Source: Pisaster brevispinus | Taxonomy: Eukaryota; Echinodermata; Asteroidea; Forcipulatida; Asteriidae | DNA: 64,000 nucleotides | Assembly (NCBI GenBank): GCA_023634235.1 | Contig: JAMKCF010000001.1 | Coordinates: 10,178,258-10,242,257, forward strand | Direction of reading: 5' to 3' | Shown: positions 1 through 13,911 of the stretch, in pieces | Layout: every line of letters starts with the position of its first letter | Numbering within the stretch: the first letter of the stretch is position 1 | Translations under genes and position numbers: made by a program | The notes under the pieces: generated by a model | Databases searched by the model: none | What the model was told of the DNA's origin: nothing | Seen by the model: only the letters and a program-made list of their open reading frames with translations

Positions 1-220
1 TAAGATTATCATTTTATTGGATCAATATGGACACCAAGAGGAAAGCGAAGTAATTATCCCATCGATTCTCTAGTGTAATAAGTAAGGGAGGCTGAAGGAC
101 TGCGCTAATAGTCTTGCTTTTGCCTTGCCGAACTCAACTGATTAGAAAACTATGAATTTAAATCGTCGAACGAGTGGCGTTTACCGCAAACTGTTGATTT
201 CAGTTCGAAACTGCCGTTCA

Positions 221-910
221 GCCCGGTGTCACGGTCTCAGCTATCCGGCGTGCTGAACTATCCGGGTGACGTAGGCGGATATTTCAGCACATAGTAGCCA
301 CGGTCTCAATAGTCCGGCCGTGCTCGGATATCCGGGGTACACAATCGGCGGACAATACCGCAGCGTTTCCCCTAGCGTGTAGTTCTGTGTGGTCTCATTT
401 ATGAACTCTGATTCAACTCTGTCCAATCACATTCTCTTGGCCAATCGTTATACGAGTTAATGCATTTCCTTTCAGGTTACACTCTTTGTAAAACAAACCT
501 CTTTTTTCGTTTCGCGCGTGGGCCCATTATCAAGACTGACGCTCGGACATTTGGAGTTTACACAAGTGTGGGGGTGCTTTTATTTGCATGAAGAACAACT
601 CGACGGGCCTTGGGACAACCCTTGTCACATTAAGCAGAGATTAACAATTTAGGAGTGAACGGATTATTTTCTCTTCACTGTAAAAAGCTGTGAACTTTTA
701 CACTGCAGGAAGGATTGATATGAGTTTAATGAGACACCCCTGAAAGGGGGGGCGGTCACAAGATGTTGTCAGTACCGCAACAACACGACTCAGCACGACA
801 CTGAAACTGTATCACTTTCGCCAGCTGTGCGCAGACATGTCATGATGTAACTTTACCGTATTTGGTCATCCGGATAGCAGAGCACGCCGGATAGCTGGCC
901 GTGACACCGA
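221..910. repeat. MITE-like foldback element, about 690 bp
   Basis: The segment starts with CGGTGTCACGG and ends with CCGTGACACCG, and the two ends match in inverted orientation over about 45 bases (roughly 221-267 against 865-909). Both arms carry AGCTATCCGGCGTGCT-like sequence with a few changes. There is no ORF of note inside. I infer a non-autonomous DNA transposon; a target duplication was not resolved. Confidence 0.6.
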
Positions 911-1147
911 AAAGATCCGCCTTATCACGGTAGTTGCATGAAGTGACAAACGTCGCGCTCTTGCCGTGTTGAGTCCAGTTGAGTTCTCAGTAGAGCCATG
1001 AATGGATTACGCATGTGCAAAGCTTCAGTTGGCTTTAAGCGTTAAAATTGTCACAATTCCTCACTGCTGCGTGCAATATTGTATGTGTCATTTTCATTAC
1101 TGTGAAAGTTATCGTTCATGGTATTCTAGCTGGAAGGATTCTCGGAT

Positions 1148-1195
1148 TTGGGCAGGGGGCAGGGGGCAGGGGGCAGGGGGCGGGGGGGAGGGGGA
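1148..1195 (+). repeat. G-rich low-complexity tract (GGGGGCA repeats)
   Basis: Four or more runs of five or more G separated by CA occur in under 50 bases, followed by a G7 run. This satisfies the simple G-quadruplex pattern on the plus strand. It is a simple repeat; no gene is associated with it. Confidence 0.7.
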
Positions 1196-1379
1196 CACTT
1201 CTAACTTGAACAAACAAATTCTGCGAATTTCAAAATCAAACGAGTTGTTTTCAAACATCAAACACAACAATCAACACAATCGCGATTTCTTTGTAGCGGG
1301 AGAATCATTAGCAATTTCTCACCAGCGTTAGCAGGTTTTGTAATCACTTATGGACGCAGCTATTTTAATAAGTTCAACG

Positions 1380-2945
1380 TTTGTCACCGATTTTCGGCGC
1401 TCGACCGAAAGTTACTTCTTAAAAAGTAAAGAAAAGTTAACGGAAGTAGATTGCGTAGGAAACAAAATTAAACTTATTTTTGGAGTGTCTTTAAAAACCT
1501 TGTATGATTGTATTGTTTAGAAACATTTGCATGTACTGACTGATGATTTTAACATTCATTTGTCGCATTTAATTGTAGTTTTATGCAATCAGTCGATAAT
1601 TTATTGTGTAAACATGACATTTTTAGTGGTAAAACAGACTTTAACTCTTCGTGACACCATAAAAAAAAATCACACACTTATGCCATCAGGCACTTTTCAA
1701 GTGTCCGTTTGATATTTTGCGTGTAATACGTGTTTTTTGAGAACACAATCATGTTTAAATCGCCCAAACTATTCGATATAGACCCTTGTGACTAAATAAA
1801 ATAAATTCAAGCAAAATTTCCATTGAGATCAGCCCACAAGTGTCTCTAAGCCATTATTTTGAATGAAACCCTCGTGTTTTGATGAGTCAGCAAAAACATC
1901 ATAATTTCTTACATTTCTTACATTTTCCAAGGGAATACCGGGAGAACTGGTCATTGGTGGATTTTTTGGGGTGTGAAATCAACCCCGATGGTAACAAGAC
2001 AATTGGCATGCTATTTGGCTAGGTGTAGTTGAGGAACCTTACATTTTTTAAATACAAATACAATAAAATGGCAGAGTAATTACTTTTTAATTAAAAACGG
2101 ACACCTGAAAAGTGCCTGATGGCTTAATCGAGGGTTAAAAATTGCATTGTTGTGTTTATTTTTCAATAATTTACTAAGCAAACATTCTCCAGACTTCTTT
2201 AACGATAATTAGTAATTGTTTTGTGATTAAAAAAATTATAAATCGGGTAACGACAGTGCTTTCAGAATTAGTAATATGTTTGTTAAATCAATGCAAGAGA
2301 TTTGATAATGTTAGTTGATTAAACTTGTATAATCCGTGTAAAGTTACAACAATTTTGTGAGGTGGATTTTTTTCTAACGTCTGTTGGGTTGGGTCATACT
2401 TTGGTAATGGACAAAACAAATTGGGTAATTACCATCTGAAAGCTTACTTGCGAAGATGGTGGTAAAAGGTAGTTTGCATTCTCACAAGGTTGGTGCCGTT
2501 TGCGGATGTTGCGGCCAGAGATGCGGTTGGTACCCAACCGCATTAAACTTGGATGGATTTGACGTTCGTGTGAAAATACCGCGCCCTTTTTTTGTTATAA
2601 CAAATAAACGGTGTTGTTAGCTAAAGCGTTAACAATTTACTTGTATTGTACCTCTTTTGACAAATAAGTTGCCAGTAAATCGGCATTTTCGTGAGAAACA
2701 AAAAAAGGTTTTACCTTTAACGGTAAAGAAAAGTGAATAGAAATAAATTACTTAAAAAAAGAAATGATTTTCTCGGCATGTCTTTTAAAACCTTGTTATA
2801 TCTTAATGTTTAGAAACACTGACAAGTGCTGACTGATATTTCTTACATTCTAATTGTCACATTTGAGTGTAGTTTTTACGCAATTAACTGATTGACTTTT
2901 TGGCACATCTCAATATGTTTTTTTTTTTTACCAAACAGACACTTG
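1380..2945. repeat. Degenerate dispersed repeat pair plus a small foldback
   Basis: The block 1380-1660 reappears as a diverged direct copy at about 2635-2945; shared landmarks are a CTTTAAAAACCTTG-like string, TTTAGAAACA, and TGACTGAT followed by TTGTCRCATTT. Between the copies, 1683-1711 and 2094-2122 form a 29-base inverted repeat with one mismatch (GCCATCAGGCACTTTTC arm), which looks like the ends of a roughly 440-bp MITE. No coding signal is visible. Confidence 0.5.
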
Positions 2946-5900
2946 TCAATGACCAGTCACTGGTCAATGACCAGTTTAGCAAAATATGGTACCTGAAATA
3001 GAACAAATCAAGGAGCAGCTAGCCCCAAAAACAATTTACCAGGCACAGATTCCTTGGCAGCTTGCCACATACAAGAGGGGGCAGCTTGCCAAGCCTCCAT
3101 AGAACACTATAACAACACAGCAGTGTTTAATAATTCACAACATGGCATAAGCATAATGCTTAAATGCCTGACATAGATAACCAAGGGGGCAGCTTGCCCA
3201 GCCTCTGTACAACAATAAAGCAGCAGTGTTTTTAAAACTAATATAATGAGACAGATGGCTTAAAGGCTTAAAGTGATTCCACCGCTGGTACATGCGGTCG
3301 GAGTACATAAATCAGCCATACCTGAACTAGAGGTTGTTGTCAGTGTTACTGAATTAAACGATGCTATTCATTTGTTTGACCCCAGGCAGTGCTTGTCCAC
3401 TTCCCTAGAAAATAATGCCACCCAGAAACGAAACAATTTAGCAATAACCCACAAGTATAGACGGAGCAGATAAATAGAACAATAATGGTGTATTGGCAGC
3501 GCACAGTCCGGTTAAATTTCAGGTTGGTAAGCGCCCTGTGTTGCAAAGGGTAAATTGAACGTTGGTGTTAGTTCATGGCGACAAAGGTTCGTCACTGTTT
3601 TCACAAAGAGCCATAGGCCTATATCTTAAAATGACAAATGATTGATTAATACAGGAAGGGGCCTATATAGCAATAATTGCATTTTGCGTTTTCACGAAGA
3701 GCCGCAGGCCACAAAGTGCATTGTTAATACACTGCAACAGAACAAAGAGGATAAAATGTAGGTCAATCGTTTTTTTGTTTTTTCGAAGAGCCTCTTTATC
3801 AGTGTGCACGTGATCACGTGACATGCGCGCCCTTACCTATGCAGAAATACGTTATTCAGTTTGGTATTTTAAGTAGGTCATCTCACTTTTTAGGTTTCTT
3901 GAGGAGACACGTATCTTTGACTTATTACTCTGGCAATGAGCCAATATAAAGAGGTCAGTTAGTCAATGGAGAAGTTAACCTCTTACAGAATCTTATCAGA
4001 GACCTTAAACTGCAAACTGTGGCTTTAGTATTGCAGATTTGCAGTTATAAGCCAAAGACAATGTAAATTGTTATTTTCAACCAAGCGTTAGAACGAAAGC
4101 GGTTCTTTGTGACAACGGTTTCGAATTGCCAGTTTCTGAGAGGAGACTGTGTGCGTCAAAAATCCACGACATGTTCACAAAGGGTCAAATCACTATGGAC
4201 CTCATCTTATCACTCAATCCAAAGGTCCATCTACTTACCAACTCGATGATGATTGCACATGGGCATGACTATGTCTCAGAAACCATTCAATCAAGGGCCT
4301 ACTGCTCAAACAAAAACTGATATACGCCTAAACCTGAGAACCGACCTAAGAGACTAATTAGAAAGCCTACTTGGACCAAATATTATCATATGTAATTTTA
4401 AAAACTGTTCATTCCATGCCAGTTCAAACAAAGTGAAAGAAAAACAAAAGTGTTCCTTAAGTGATTTAACTGTGATTACTTTATTGATTATACTTTAATT
4501 AAACTCCTGGACTTATTTTTACATTTTAACTGTCTGCCATACATTACTAGAACTGTTATACAAAATGTATTTGTGAGGGGAGACTGTTGTGTTCATGAAA
4601 GTGTAATAGCGCCCTCTTGAGACGGCTGAGAAACAGAACGCCGTGTTGGAAATGATGAAGGAATGTGAAGGAAAATAAAGAAATGTGTCCAGAACTATCC
4701 AGAACTTTAATTGTTTCAGAGTACATACGCGTGTATATAACACCCTTCAATGCACGCACTGGCCCCCTGTCATATGAAGTAAGAGTTGGCCCAGGTTGGC
4801 AAACTTTCCCCCCCCCCAAACCTACTTTGACTTTTATGCTCACAAATGTTTCACGGTGAAAATCGGAAAGCACCAAGGTTTCCTGAATACTGTCTAGAAT
4901 ATAACTCATAAACGAGCTCACCATGATGGCAATCAGTGATATTTACCTTGGTATACTTCTTAGTTAACTGTATCTTTGTTTACCTTTCAAATGAAACCAA
5001 GGAATGCCTGTCCTCAAGGGATTTTGTCCTCCATCAAATGTGATCAAAATATTCAAGAGACGTTGCGTAGTGGCTTAAAAAAATTGATGTTTACATTTAG
5101 GGGTACCAAGTGCGCCCTCAGTGTTCCTGGACCCATTTGTCACCCTGTGTTGATAATGCTAAAGACTCCACGGTGTGATTAAATGGGGGCTTAAGTCAAT
5201 AATTTCTTTTGAAGAGATTTATATTTTTAAGGTCTACAGTGAGTCATGGTTATTGGCTTGTACAATTTATTGTCACGTGCCGACCTGTGAAATTTATAGA
5301 CACCATACAGCTAGTGAGTATTGTGTGTTGCTATGCAGTGTTATCAAATTACTTGACGTGTCCATGGTCAAAAGACAATTGTCTTAAATGCACTGGTCCA
5401 ATGGTGCAAGTATACAAATGTAGGGAACCAAAGTGCGCCCTCAGTATTCAAGATTCTGTAACTTACATAGTTTTCCATAAATTCAAGGGATCATACTTGA
5501 TGTCATGCCTCCTAACTAACTTGGAAAAAAATAAGTTTTAAGCATCCAGGTGACTTTTAACAAATACCTTGGTTTGTTAAAGATTGCACTTTTAGGGATA
5601 TTTCATCAGCATAGTGTAAGGCCCATTTCCTAGCACTACATTCACCATTACCCCTATCCCCTGTAATTATAACATTGTCAACAGGTGGTCCATTTCACTT
5701 CAAAGCTCACTCCCATTTCTTGTAAAATACACTACACACATTCCTAGGCTATGCCCCCAGGACACTGACCATTACTCCCCTGCTGACCATTACCTCATCC
5801 GAACTTATTCTAGGAAATGATGTCACTGATCTTATGTATCTTCTCAGTGACATCATTGCTAAATCTAGATATACCCCACCTCCAGAAACCCTATATAAGA

Positions 5901-7906
5901 TCCCCCAAATTCTCCTTTCAAAGTGTTCTTATTCGGACTCTCATTCTTGAGTGCTCTGACTTGCTCCAAACTCCAGAGACTTGCCTCTCACATATCTACA
6001 AGCTAGATTTGTCGTACCTGTTGTGTCAATCGTTAAATAAGTCAAATAAAATATTAAAGTTTGACCTGAACGTTTGTTTCCTGTACAATAATTTATATTG
6101 TTCAACGACGTCGACACTCGCCCTCTGCTTGGCACACGCTCATCTAAACAGTGTTTATAGTTAACCAGGAAAGCCAAGGACGACATCAATTCCCTGCGCA
6201 CATTAAATTCCTGCGTTACACTAGCATTATGAAGTCAATGACGTTTTTACCTCTGATTACCAATTAAAATGTGAGAATTTTTTTCATTGTTTTGAAAGGG
6301 TGACTGTGCTTTGATAACACCTGTGTGAATTGCATCTCTCTTGCATTAAAACAGTTGCGGAAGATAAGAATATAGGTTACCTAGTAAATATCCTTTGGTG
6401 AAATCATTTTCTTTGCTCGTGGTGGATGCTCAAACTTTAGTAGACAGAGGATCGTCCCTCCATCCCTCCTCTTCGCAGGAGAGGGTGCAACCACAAAAAG
6501 GCGTTGTACCCTGGAAACTGTTTTTCTCCTATTGAGATTGAGAGCTGTGTACGATGCGTTCGATTTCAGGCAAATAATCTTTGCAAATCTATAGATGTGA
6601 TAATTGCGGCTCTATAGCCTTTTACCTTTTCTGCATTGTGATGACTTAATCCACATTTTTATATTGTGTAAACATTTCAGACTACCATTTTCCTATAAAA
6701 TTGTAAAGAATTGTATATACTATTCATCCGTTTATATATTCCAGCTGTTGTAGATATGTTAATTTTTTATGTTGCTGTGTCACATGCGGATCTTGGTGAG
6801 TTTAATCGTCATTTTTTAGGGATTGAAATGTCAGTTTTAGGCTTGAGCTCTGGATTAAGTGTTTTTAGTCAAATAACTTTGACGTTGCACATAAAATTGT
6901 ATTTTGTTTTAATAACTGCATTTTTGAAGAAAAAAAAAACACCTTGGTAGCTCTTGAATAGTTTATGACTTCGTGTGTATTTAAATTGTGTTATCTTTAT
7001 TTCGTAGTCGTTTTAGACCGCATTTTCAATTGGTATACATGTAACGCTATGTTGTAGTCTATTAGACTGTATGCTAGTTGTAATGTTCTCTTTTTTTTCT
7101 TCCAAAACGTTTGTCGTAAACATATTATGACTTGTATTTTATTATGTGTTTATACATGTGTGCGGGCTGCTTTGTTTGTAATTATCCATTTGGAATGAAG
7201 CAATTGTGTAGAAAAAAATTTACTTTGTCTTAATTATCGACCTGAATTACAACTTAGTGACTCTGTGCTGCTACATGTACGATTATGTTAATCACTTTCA
7301 TAAAGATCGCTGCACAAGGATAAATTTGAACTAATTGCCAATCCTGTGCGCCGCGTACAAATCTGTGCGTTTCCATTGTTAAGTCGTCGTACTACCTCTA
7401 AGATGGCAGGTTGATGACGTCGATTCATTTTGGTAATTTATGGGGTTTTTTTTATACAGTACCGTTAGGTAGTAAATAATTGCGACTCGGTTATAAACTA
7501 CGATTAAAACGTCTTTAAACTATCAGTTCATTTGTTCTTTCAATACAACAGTCGGCGAGTTGTGCCAATCTGACTTCACATTGTATTGAATAAATTACAT
7601 TCGACTACTGACGCACTTTTTTCACGGCACACGCGCTGTATTGTTCAAAAAATCTGTAAACACTTCAGCAGTTTGTAAACTTGAACTTTGTTTATTTGAG
7701 TTGTACTCAAATTGAAGCTGCGATTAGCTATGAAAGCCTGTTGAACATATTGTATACGTAACACAATACAGACAATTTGTAAATTTGTGTTTTGCTCAAA
7801 CCCAAATTGTTTAGATTTTACCCAGTCGGTTTTCCTTGTGGTTTATTACTTGATATTTATTATTTAAGAGTTGGATCCCCTAACGTGGTCCCCTAGCTGC
7901 CGCTTC
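2946..7906. other. Gene-poor AT-rich host DNA
   Basis: I see no convincing exon here. It holds short direct repeats: a GGGGCAGCTTGCC motif recurs near 3050, 3076 and 3186, and an AAGAGCC(A/G)(T/C)AGGCC motif recurs near 3607 and 3698. The small ORFs (for example near 4126, 5209 and 5817) show no recognisable domain or splice context. Confidence 0.5.
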
Positions 7907-8112
7907 CCAGGGCCCAATATCATGAGCTGCTTATTATAAGCACACAAATTATCTAAGCACAACAAAACTTTGCTTACCAGAATAATTCTGCCAGCTAAAA
8001 TACCATGATCACATGTAAAATATGGGGCTGGTATTCTGCTTGTTTTTGCTTAGCAGAAAATGTTTAAGCAATTTTTTTTCTGCTTGAGCAGCTCTCTGAA
8101 ATTGGGCCCTGG
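7907..8112. repeat. MITE with CCAGGGCCCAAT termini
   Basis: It begins CCAGGGCCCAAT and ends ATTGGGCCCTGG, with further subterminal inverted similarity (GAGCTGCTTA against TGAGCAGCTC; TAAGCA against TGCTTA). The core is an AT-rich hairpin. A related element with the same terminal signature is at 52578-52801, so this is a dispersed family. Confidence 0.75.
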
Positions 8113-8792
8113 TTTAGAGTAAACTTGTGTGTGATCTTTGGCGACGCGGCAACTAACGGTTGAATGGCTTCTTACTGGCACCCCGAACAAAGATATTCAC
8201 AAGTCCCATACTTGTTTAGAGATTTTGCTAGATGTCAGTGCGTTGGGAAAACTCATAATCCTTGACGAGCCCATGAACAAGCAAATTATCAAAACACAAT
8301 GCTTACATTGTGACTTCATCAGGTGTCAACGTTTTTACAAGTGAATGGTTAATTCTTTGAAACGTTCTTTCATCTGAACCACATGTAGACTGGTCTCCTG
8401 TCTGTATCCGCAAGGATGAAGACAGCCACTGGTTTTACAGACCCAATGATTTCATTGGATACAACGATTTCATTGGATAAACGTGCTGTGACGTAAGCTT
8501 TGCATATCCGTATTATGATTGGTAGAGGTTACGAGGTGATGTAGTTTGTTGTCAGCTTGTACGTTCGATCGTCTGCTGCATGCAACTAGCGTCATGTAGT
8601 GTTGTTTTATTTACTCTCCGTGCGAAATGAATGCTAGGTCAAAGATACATCTGCCAACATCCGGTCTGGCAGGTATCTGGCGTTATTCACGAGCCTCGAA
8701 GTGTGACGTCAGATGTTCGGGCTAAACCACATGTAATGATTTTAAAGCATTTGTGCCGCCTGGTGGCTTGCAGCACATGTGACAATTATTAA

Positions 8793-9096
8793 AGGGACAC
8801 ACCGGCTTACTGTTTACCTAATTTAGTGATGCGGAATGACAGACACAAATTTTTAGATGGTTGTTGTAAAAAAAACATCATCCAAATATCACGTAATTAA
8901 CGAAAAATTTGAAGAAAAAAAACGCAGTCAAAGGTCAACTTATCCAACCGTTGCAACTGTCAAGTTTTTATGACAACGTTGCGCAATGTTGTAAGTAGAC
9001 TCATGCTCTGTTTATGTATTAATTATAACAATGGCGAGGCAGTAGGATCCAGACTTCATATCCATTAAGCACTTATTCACGTGAAAATAAAAAAAT
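8793..9096 (-). mobile_element. Fragment of the TTAA-target transposon family
   Basis: It follows TTAA and starts AGGGACACACCGGCTT, the same terminus as the element at 60115-61486. The following 280 bases match that element's right-hand part in inverted orientation, including GTTGCGCAATGTTG and a segment ending near CACGTGAAAATAA. The other terminus is missing; the fragment ends at the tRNA-like SINE. Confidence 0.7.
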
Positions 9097-9097
9097 G

Positions 9098-9210
9098 TGG
9101 GTTTGAACAAAGACAAAATTACTGGAGCGGGACTTGAACCAACGACCTCCGGATTAACGTACCGGCGCTCTACCAACTGAGCTTTCCAGCCCTATGTTGG
9201 CGGTCTCCCT
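9098..9210 (-). repeat. tRNA-derived SINE-like unit, copy 1
   Basis: On the minus strand 9191-9120 folds as a tRNA: acceptor stem GGCTGGA with TCCAGT(A), D arm with GCTCAGTTGGTAGAGC (pol III box A), an anticodon arm with loop ACGTTAA that would give GTT (Asn), and a T arm containing GGTTCAAGTCC (box B). The flanks GGGAGACCGCC upstream and TCTTTGTTCAAACCC downstream are shared with the copy at 25558-25670, so this is a repeat and not simply a tRNA gene. Position 33, normally U, is C, and the first and last acceptor bases do not pair in this copy. Confidence 0.7.
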
Positions 9211-9234
9211 GTTAGTCAATATCTTTGTTCGGGG

Positions 9235-9575
9235 GCGTATTTTTTTTCCCAGGACGAACGTGGGCAATTAACATAAATGGGCGTAGTAAACTTTACATTT
9301 CCCTTTGCACATGCGTACTTGGACGTAATAGTTGTGGGTTGAAATACACTCGAGAATATATTTACCTGTAATCATGGACATGATTCAAGCTTTAGATCAG
9401 AGCAAGCACTCCCAGCTGTACAATTCGCCATCATGCCTCCGTAGTCGTCGACATGTGTCCGAAAGTAAAACTTATTGAGAAGAGTACGCATGCGCGAGGG
9501 TATTTTACGGTCAAACACGCCCATTTTTTGTTAATAGCCTACGTTCGTCCTGGGGAAAAAAATACGCGTTCGGGG
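9235..9575. repeat. MITE-like foldback with about 55-bp arms
   Basis: The arm at about 9235-9290 (GCGTATTTTTTT, CCAGGACGAACGT, TTAACA, ATGGGCG) matches the reverse complement of about 9517-9575. The centre has no coding signal. Confidence 0.6.
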
Positions 9576-9580
9576 GTGCC

Positions 9581-12500
9581 AGTCAGAAGCCATGCAACCG
9601 TTTACTGCCGTGTAGCCAGGGATCACACCCACGTATACGATACATCCTTAAACTTCATTCAAAGTTAAACTATGCATGTGTGTGCCATAAACGTTGATCT
9701 TAGATTTATTGTACACTCTTGGCAACTCTAGTCTTTCTGTTCAGGGGCGTCGATCGCTACTGAAAAGTAGGGGGACGGGCGAGCAAGTCTTGCAAAAATA
9801 CATCTTACATTATTTGCACCCCACACCATTACTTTTACATTTACTTTCTGTGTTACACTTGTTCCCTATTTTTTGTTTGACCAGGAGGCGAGTTACAGGG
9901 GGGGGGGTGGTGACCAATAACATCATCCGAAATGGGGTTTGGGCCTGGGTTTCCCTTATGTAAAACCGAAATTCTACCAAATACAAATATCATATTCACA
10001 ATTCTTTTTAATTGTAACCACATTGCGACAATTTTTTCAGTAAAATTGAGAGTTTTTGATGTTTTTGTTTCTTCTTTCGTTTTTCTTTTATTTTAATTTA
10101 TATTTAGTTTTTAGAATAAAAAGTAATAACACCAAACTGCTCCTATTTATTTTATTTATAATGGATTATACTACATTTTGTGCCTTGTGCGATTGTAACA
10201 AAATGTAATACATTTGCACGTGGCGCGCACACACAGACTTCCTTTAGCTTTGTGGAGGGATCGTGTACCGTGAATTATTGCATTTACAAACGACCCATAA
10301 CTTGAATGCTAACAAGGTATGTAAGCGGGATTTTGGCGTTCATGTCTTGGACGAAACTTCTCGTCTATTGTCTGTATTATAGAAACGGAAATAGGCCCAA
10401 AATACCATTCTGTGCGTGGTTCGCTATTCTTTTTTTTTAACAAGAAAATGGTGTTTCTTTTATTTTGTTGCATATTTCTAATGAACAGTCGATCAAAAAG
10501 TGGGGGGGGGGGACATCTGATATGCTGTCCCCTCCAGTCTAAAAAGTGAGGGGGACATGTCCCCCCCGTCCCCCACCCATCGACGCCCTTGTTCTGTTGT
10601 AGCACCAGAGTCTACTATAAAGCCCACAAAAGTGGTATCGATAGTACTCTCTATCTACTCGTGTGTCGTGAGGTTGTGCTTCTACTTGGTCTCTTTTACC
10701 CCAAAATGTCGTTTATTACAGAAAGTGTGTATGTATCCTGTATCCAACAATGCGTAGGTCTTCACGAACGCACAACCCCCTTGCATCTTGCACCCTCATG
10801 GTTACAATAGGTGGAATACTTTTACTACCAGCCCCTGTGACTACAGCTGGTGTCAAAAGCTGAATCAATATCGCATTTTTGAACCTTTGCCTCCAATGTT
10901 ACTCAAAATACTCCACCAATAACGAAATAACTGATGTTAATGCCTTTTTATAATGATAACAATTCCAGTAGCATGTTCAGTTTGATCTGCATTTGATTTA
11001 GAGCAATTATTTTATCTAATTTATTCATATTGTTACGTACGACAAACTCTTTTGGAGTTTTACCAACTTAGGTTGTTCGAACGACACCGAAGTTACAAAA
11101 ATGGGAAGAACAAAATGCTGATAAAAGGTTATACCAGCAACAAACAAAGTGGTTCAGGCACAGACGGTGTATATATATTCACAAATAACAATTGAAATTG
11201 CTTACAAACAGCTAAGGCAAATCAAGGAAACTTACAATTATGAAAATGATGAATTAAAGCTGCCTGCTATGCATAAATGAAAATATATATTTGGCCAAAT
11301 TAGAGATTGGAATACTGTAAATAAAATGCCGCCTGCTAAAACAACTCAGGTTTGTAAATCAGTGGTGAATCCAGCACCAACCACACAGTCACAAGGAGCG
11401 GGGCAGTGGGTAGCTTTTACAGCGGGACATCTCGTCAGACCAAGCCCCCAGCCAGAGCACAGCATGAATCCAGCGATCAAGCCCTTGACGTCCTGCCAGT
11501 GGTAGTAGCGCCAGTCAATTCCTGTGGAGAGCATCCCATCCCGAGCTCTGAGTGGAGGACGCGGCGTGGGCATTTATATACGCACATTATAATAAATCAA
11601 ATGCGACCACTTGCTCAAATGAAAGAACTTAGGAATTCTGTCAGCCGAGAAAAATCCAACAAAAAAGAACACCTAAATTAGGAATGTTAGAAATCAGATG
11701 GTACAAAACTTTGACTATGTAAACACTATTTCATGTAAATTTACAATAATTGATTAAAAAACAATTTTACCCCTAAAATGAATGTGCAAGTTGTGTATAA
11801 TTCCCCTTTTGTATCAACTCCAAATAGTTGAACTTATTTAGGTTCAAACTGTATCCTCAACTCGACTACAATCCTTACCATACTATTGTAGTCTAAAAGT
11901 TACATTAACCACTTTACAATCACAATTTAACCCGCCTACAATCTCCAATCCCTGATTCAGAGTTTACTTAGACTTATATTATTTAACTTTAAGTAAACTA
12001 ACCTTTACTCACAACATTGGGCGCATCAAAAGTAAAACGTTATTGGTGACTAATCAATTTTTTGTGGGTCTTTTCCTGGTAAAAGATGCAAAATAGCGCC
12101 CTCATTTGAGCAAAAAATATAACTTCACCTATGCACAAAAAGTGAATTACACTGCCCATCCCACACATTCATAAGGTGTGGCATGTGTGTGTCAATAGTT
12201 CACGCTTCGCGTAGCCGCTTTCAATTCTCTTTCTTTTGTACCAGCAGAGGTAGGCCCTATACGTGTGTGTAGGAGCTGCACCCGATACTCCAAATGTGTG
12301 TCAGTAGTTAACGGCAAAAAGGAAGAATCTCACTCGATTGATACCGACACAGGTTATAATCTCGTCTCCCAGATTACAGGACTGCGTCAGCAAGTACCAA
12401 CAGGCTTGTAATCTGGAAGGCGAACAATTATTTGTTGACGTTCACTGTCGAACGGTGGCGCTTTTAATCATGGCCACTTCGTGAACCAACGACTTCTTCC

Positions 12501-13792
12501 GGGTTGGGGAGGCAGTTTTTGCCAAAATGTGTCCCTTCCTCTGAATCAGTCATGGTGGAATCACTTCGAACATATTCATTCCGTATTCGGGTGCTTTGGT
12601 AGAGATTCCGCCGATCAATGATTATTTGTAAGTTCATTAACAAAGTAATAAATGCTAATTTGTGAGTGATTGATGTTATTTTATGAGATGAATCTGGAGT
12701 CTGGAAATATTACTAGCCCTAATATTACGTGACATGAACATTCATTAGGATTCATTCGTTCGCTTTGCCTTTTCGTAATGGCAACATTTGTTATGGGCCC
12801 ATTTTGGAATCAATAAGACTTTATAAATATAAAATAGGAAATTCAGTTATTTATTGGCCCTCGATCTAGATACTTACTAATACAAGGTTGTGTAGGCATT
12901 GATTTTTTGAGTAATTTGTAAATGTAGCAGTCACAAATACTAAAATAGTTGCTGTGAAAACTAGTACTGTAATAGTAGGAGTAGTACAAGGTATGACTTG
13001 GTAGTAATTGGATATTATTCCATTTCATCTTGGCTGGTAGCATGATCAGTTGGGCCAATACACTCAAATGTCCATTATCAAAAGAAAAGGGCTGTTAAAA
13101 TGTTATTCTACCGTAGTACTACATTATTGTACATTAGTGTTTACTTAGCGCCTAGCTTTTACAATAACAACACCAGTTGCCCAACACTGTCTTTCCTGTG
13201 AAACTCAACTTGCTGAAAACTACCTGACAATACAATTCGACCTTGCAAGCATAGGCCTAGAGCAAGGAACCTAGCAAATTGCTCCTTTCATCAAGCCTAT
13301 GAATGAGCAAGGAACATGATGAAGTTGCTCCGTTCCTTCTCAATTTTTACAAATTAAATATCAATTTAGGCCTTAACTTTACTGTGGAGTTTCAGAAATT
13401 TTGAGTGACTAGTAGTACTGAATGAGTTGTCGGCAAGGGTGGCTAGTGCTGTTGTGTTTCCAAGCGACTTGTTCGCAAGTATGTCAAAGATCATGTGCAT
13501 GTAGTGCCGACGCCATTGTTGTAGTTAGATCAGAAGTCAGAATGTGATACAACATTAAATTAATGACTACAGTTGTTAAATCCTAGTCACAGTTGTTTGT
13601 GTTGCTAAAAGTGGAAAACACAAGTGCGTACAAAAAGCTCACCTCTCACCAATGTGGCCCTGGTTCGATACCCGGCTAAGGCCATACGTGAGTAGAGTTG
13701 TGCGTTGGTTTTCTCCTATGCCATGAGAGTGGTTTTTGCTTTGTGGTCATGTGGGTTGATGTGGAAGGCTATGGAATTCCATATCTGCCATC
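9581..13792. other. Gene-poor host DNA
   Basis: No exon could be supported. Short G or C runs occur at 9900 and 10503-10570. An ORF on the minus strand near 11346-11573 is rich in W, Y and C and could be an exon of something, but I recognise no family and no clear splice pair. An inverted repeat CCAGATTACA/TGTAATCTGG lies near 12370-12420. Confidence 0.4.
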
Positions 13793-13911
13793 GTCCGTCG
13801 TCCGTCGTCCGTCGCGCGTCGCACGTCGCCCGTCGCCCGTCGCGCGTCGCCCGTCGCCCGTCGCCCGTCGCCCGTCGCCCGTCGCCCGTCGCCCGTCGCC
13901 CGTCGCCCGTC
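13793..13911 (+). repeat. Heptamer array, 17 copies of G(T/C)CCGTC
   Basis: There are seventeen consecutive 7-bp units: three GTCCGTC, then GCGCGTC, GCACGTC and mainly GCCCGTC. The same heptamer family forms a 15-unit array at 62984-63088 in the opposite orientation, so the two arrays face each other across the integrase-like and HECT-like genes. Confidence 0.9.

Noticed and set aside
9120..9191. Functional tRNA-Asn gene
   Set aside because: Repeat flanks shared with a second copy, C at position 33 and an unpaired acceptor end favour a SINE.
13793..13911. CRISPR-like array
   Set aside because: Direct 7-mer tandem units without spacers in an animal genome; a minisatellite.
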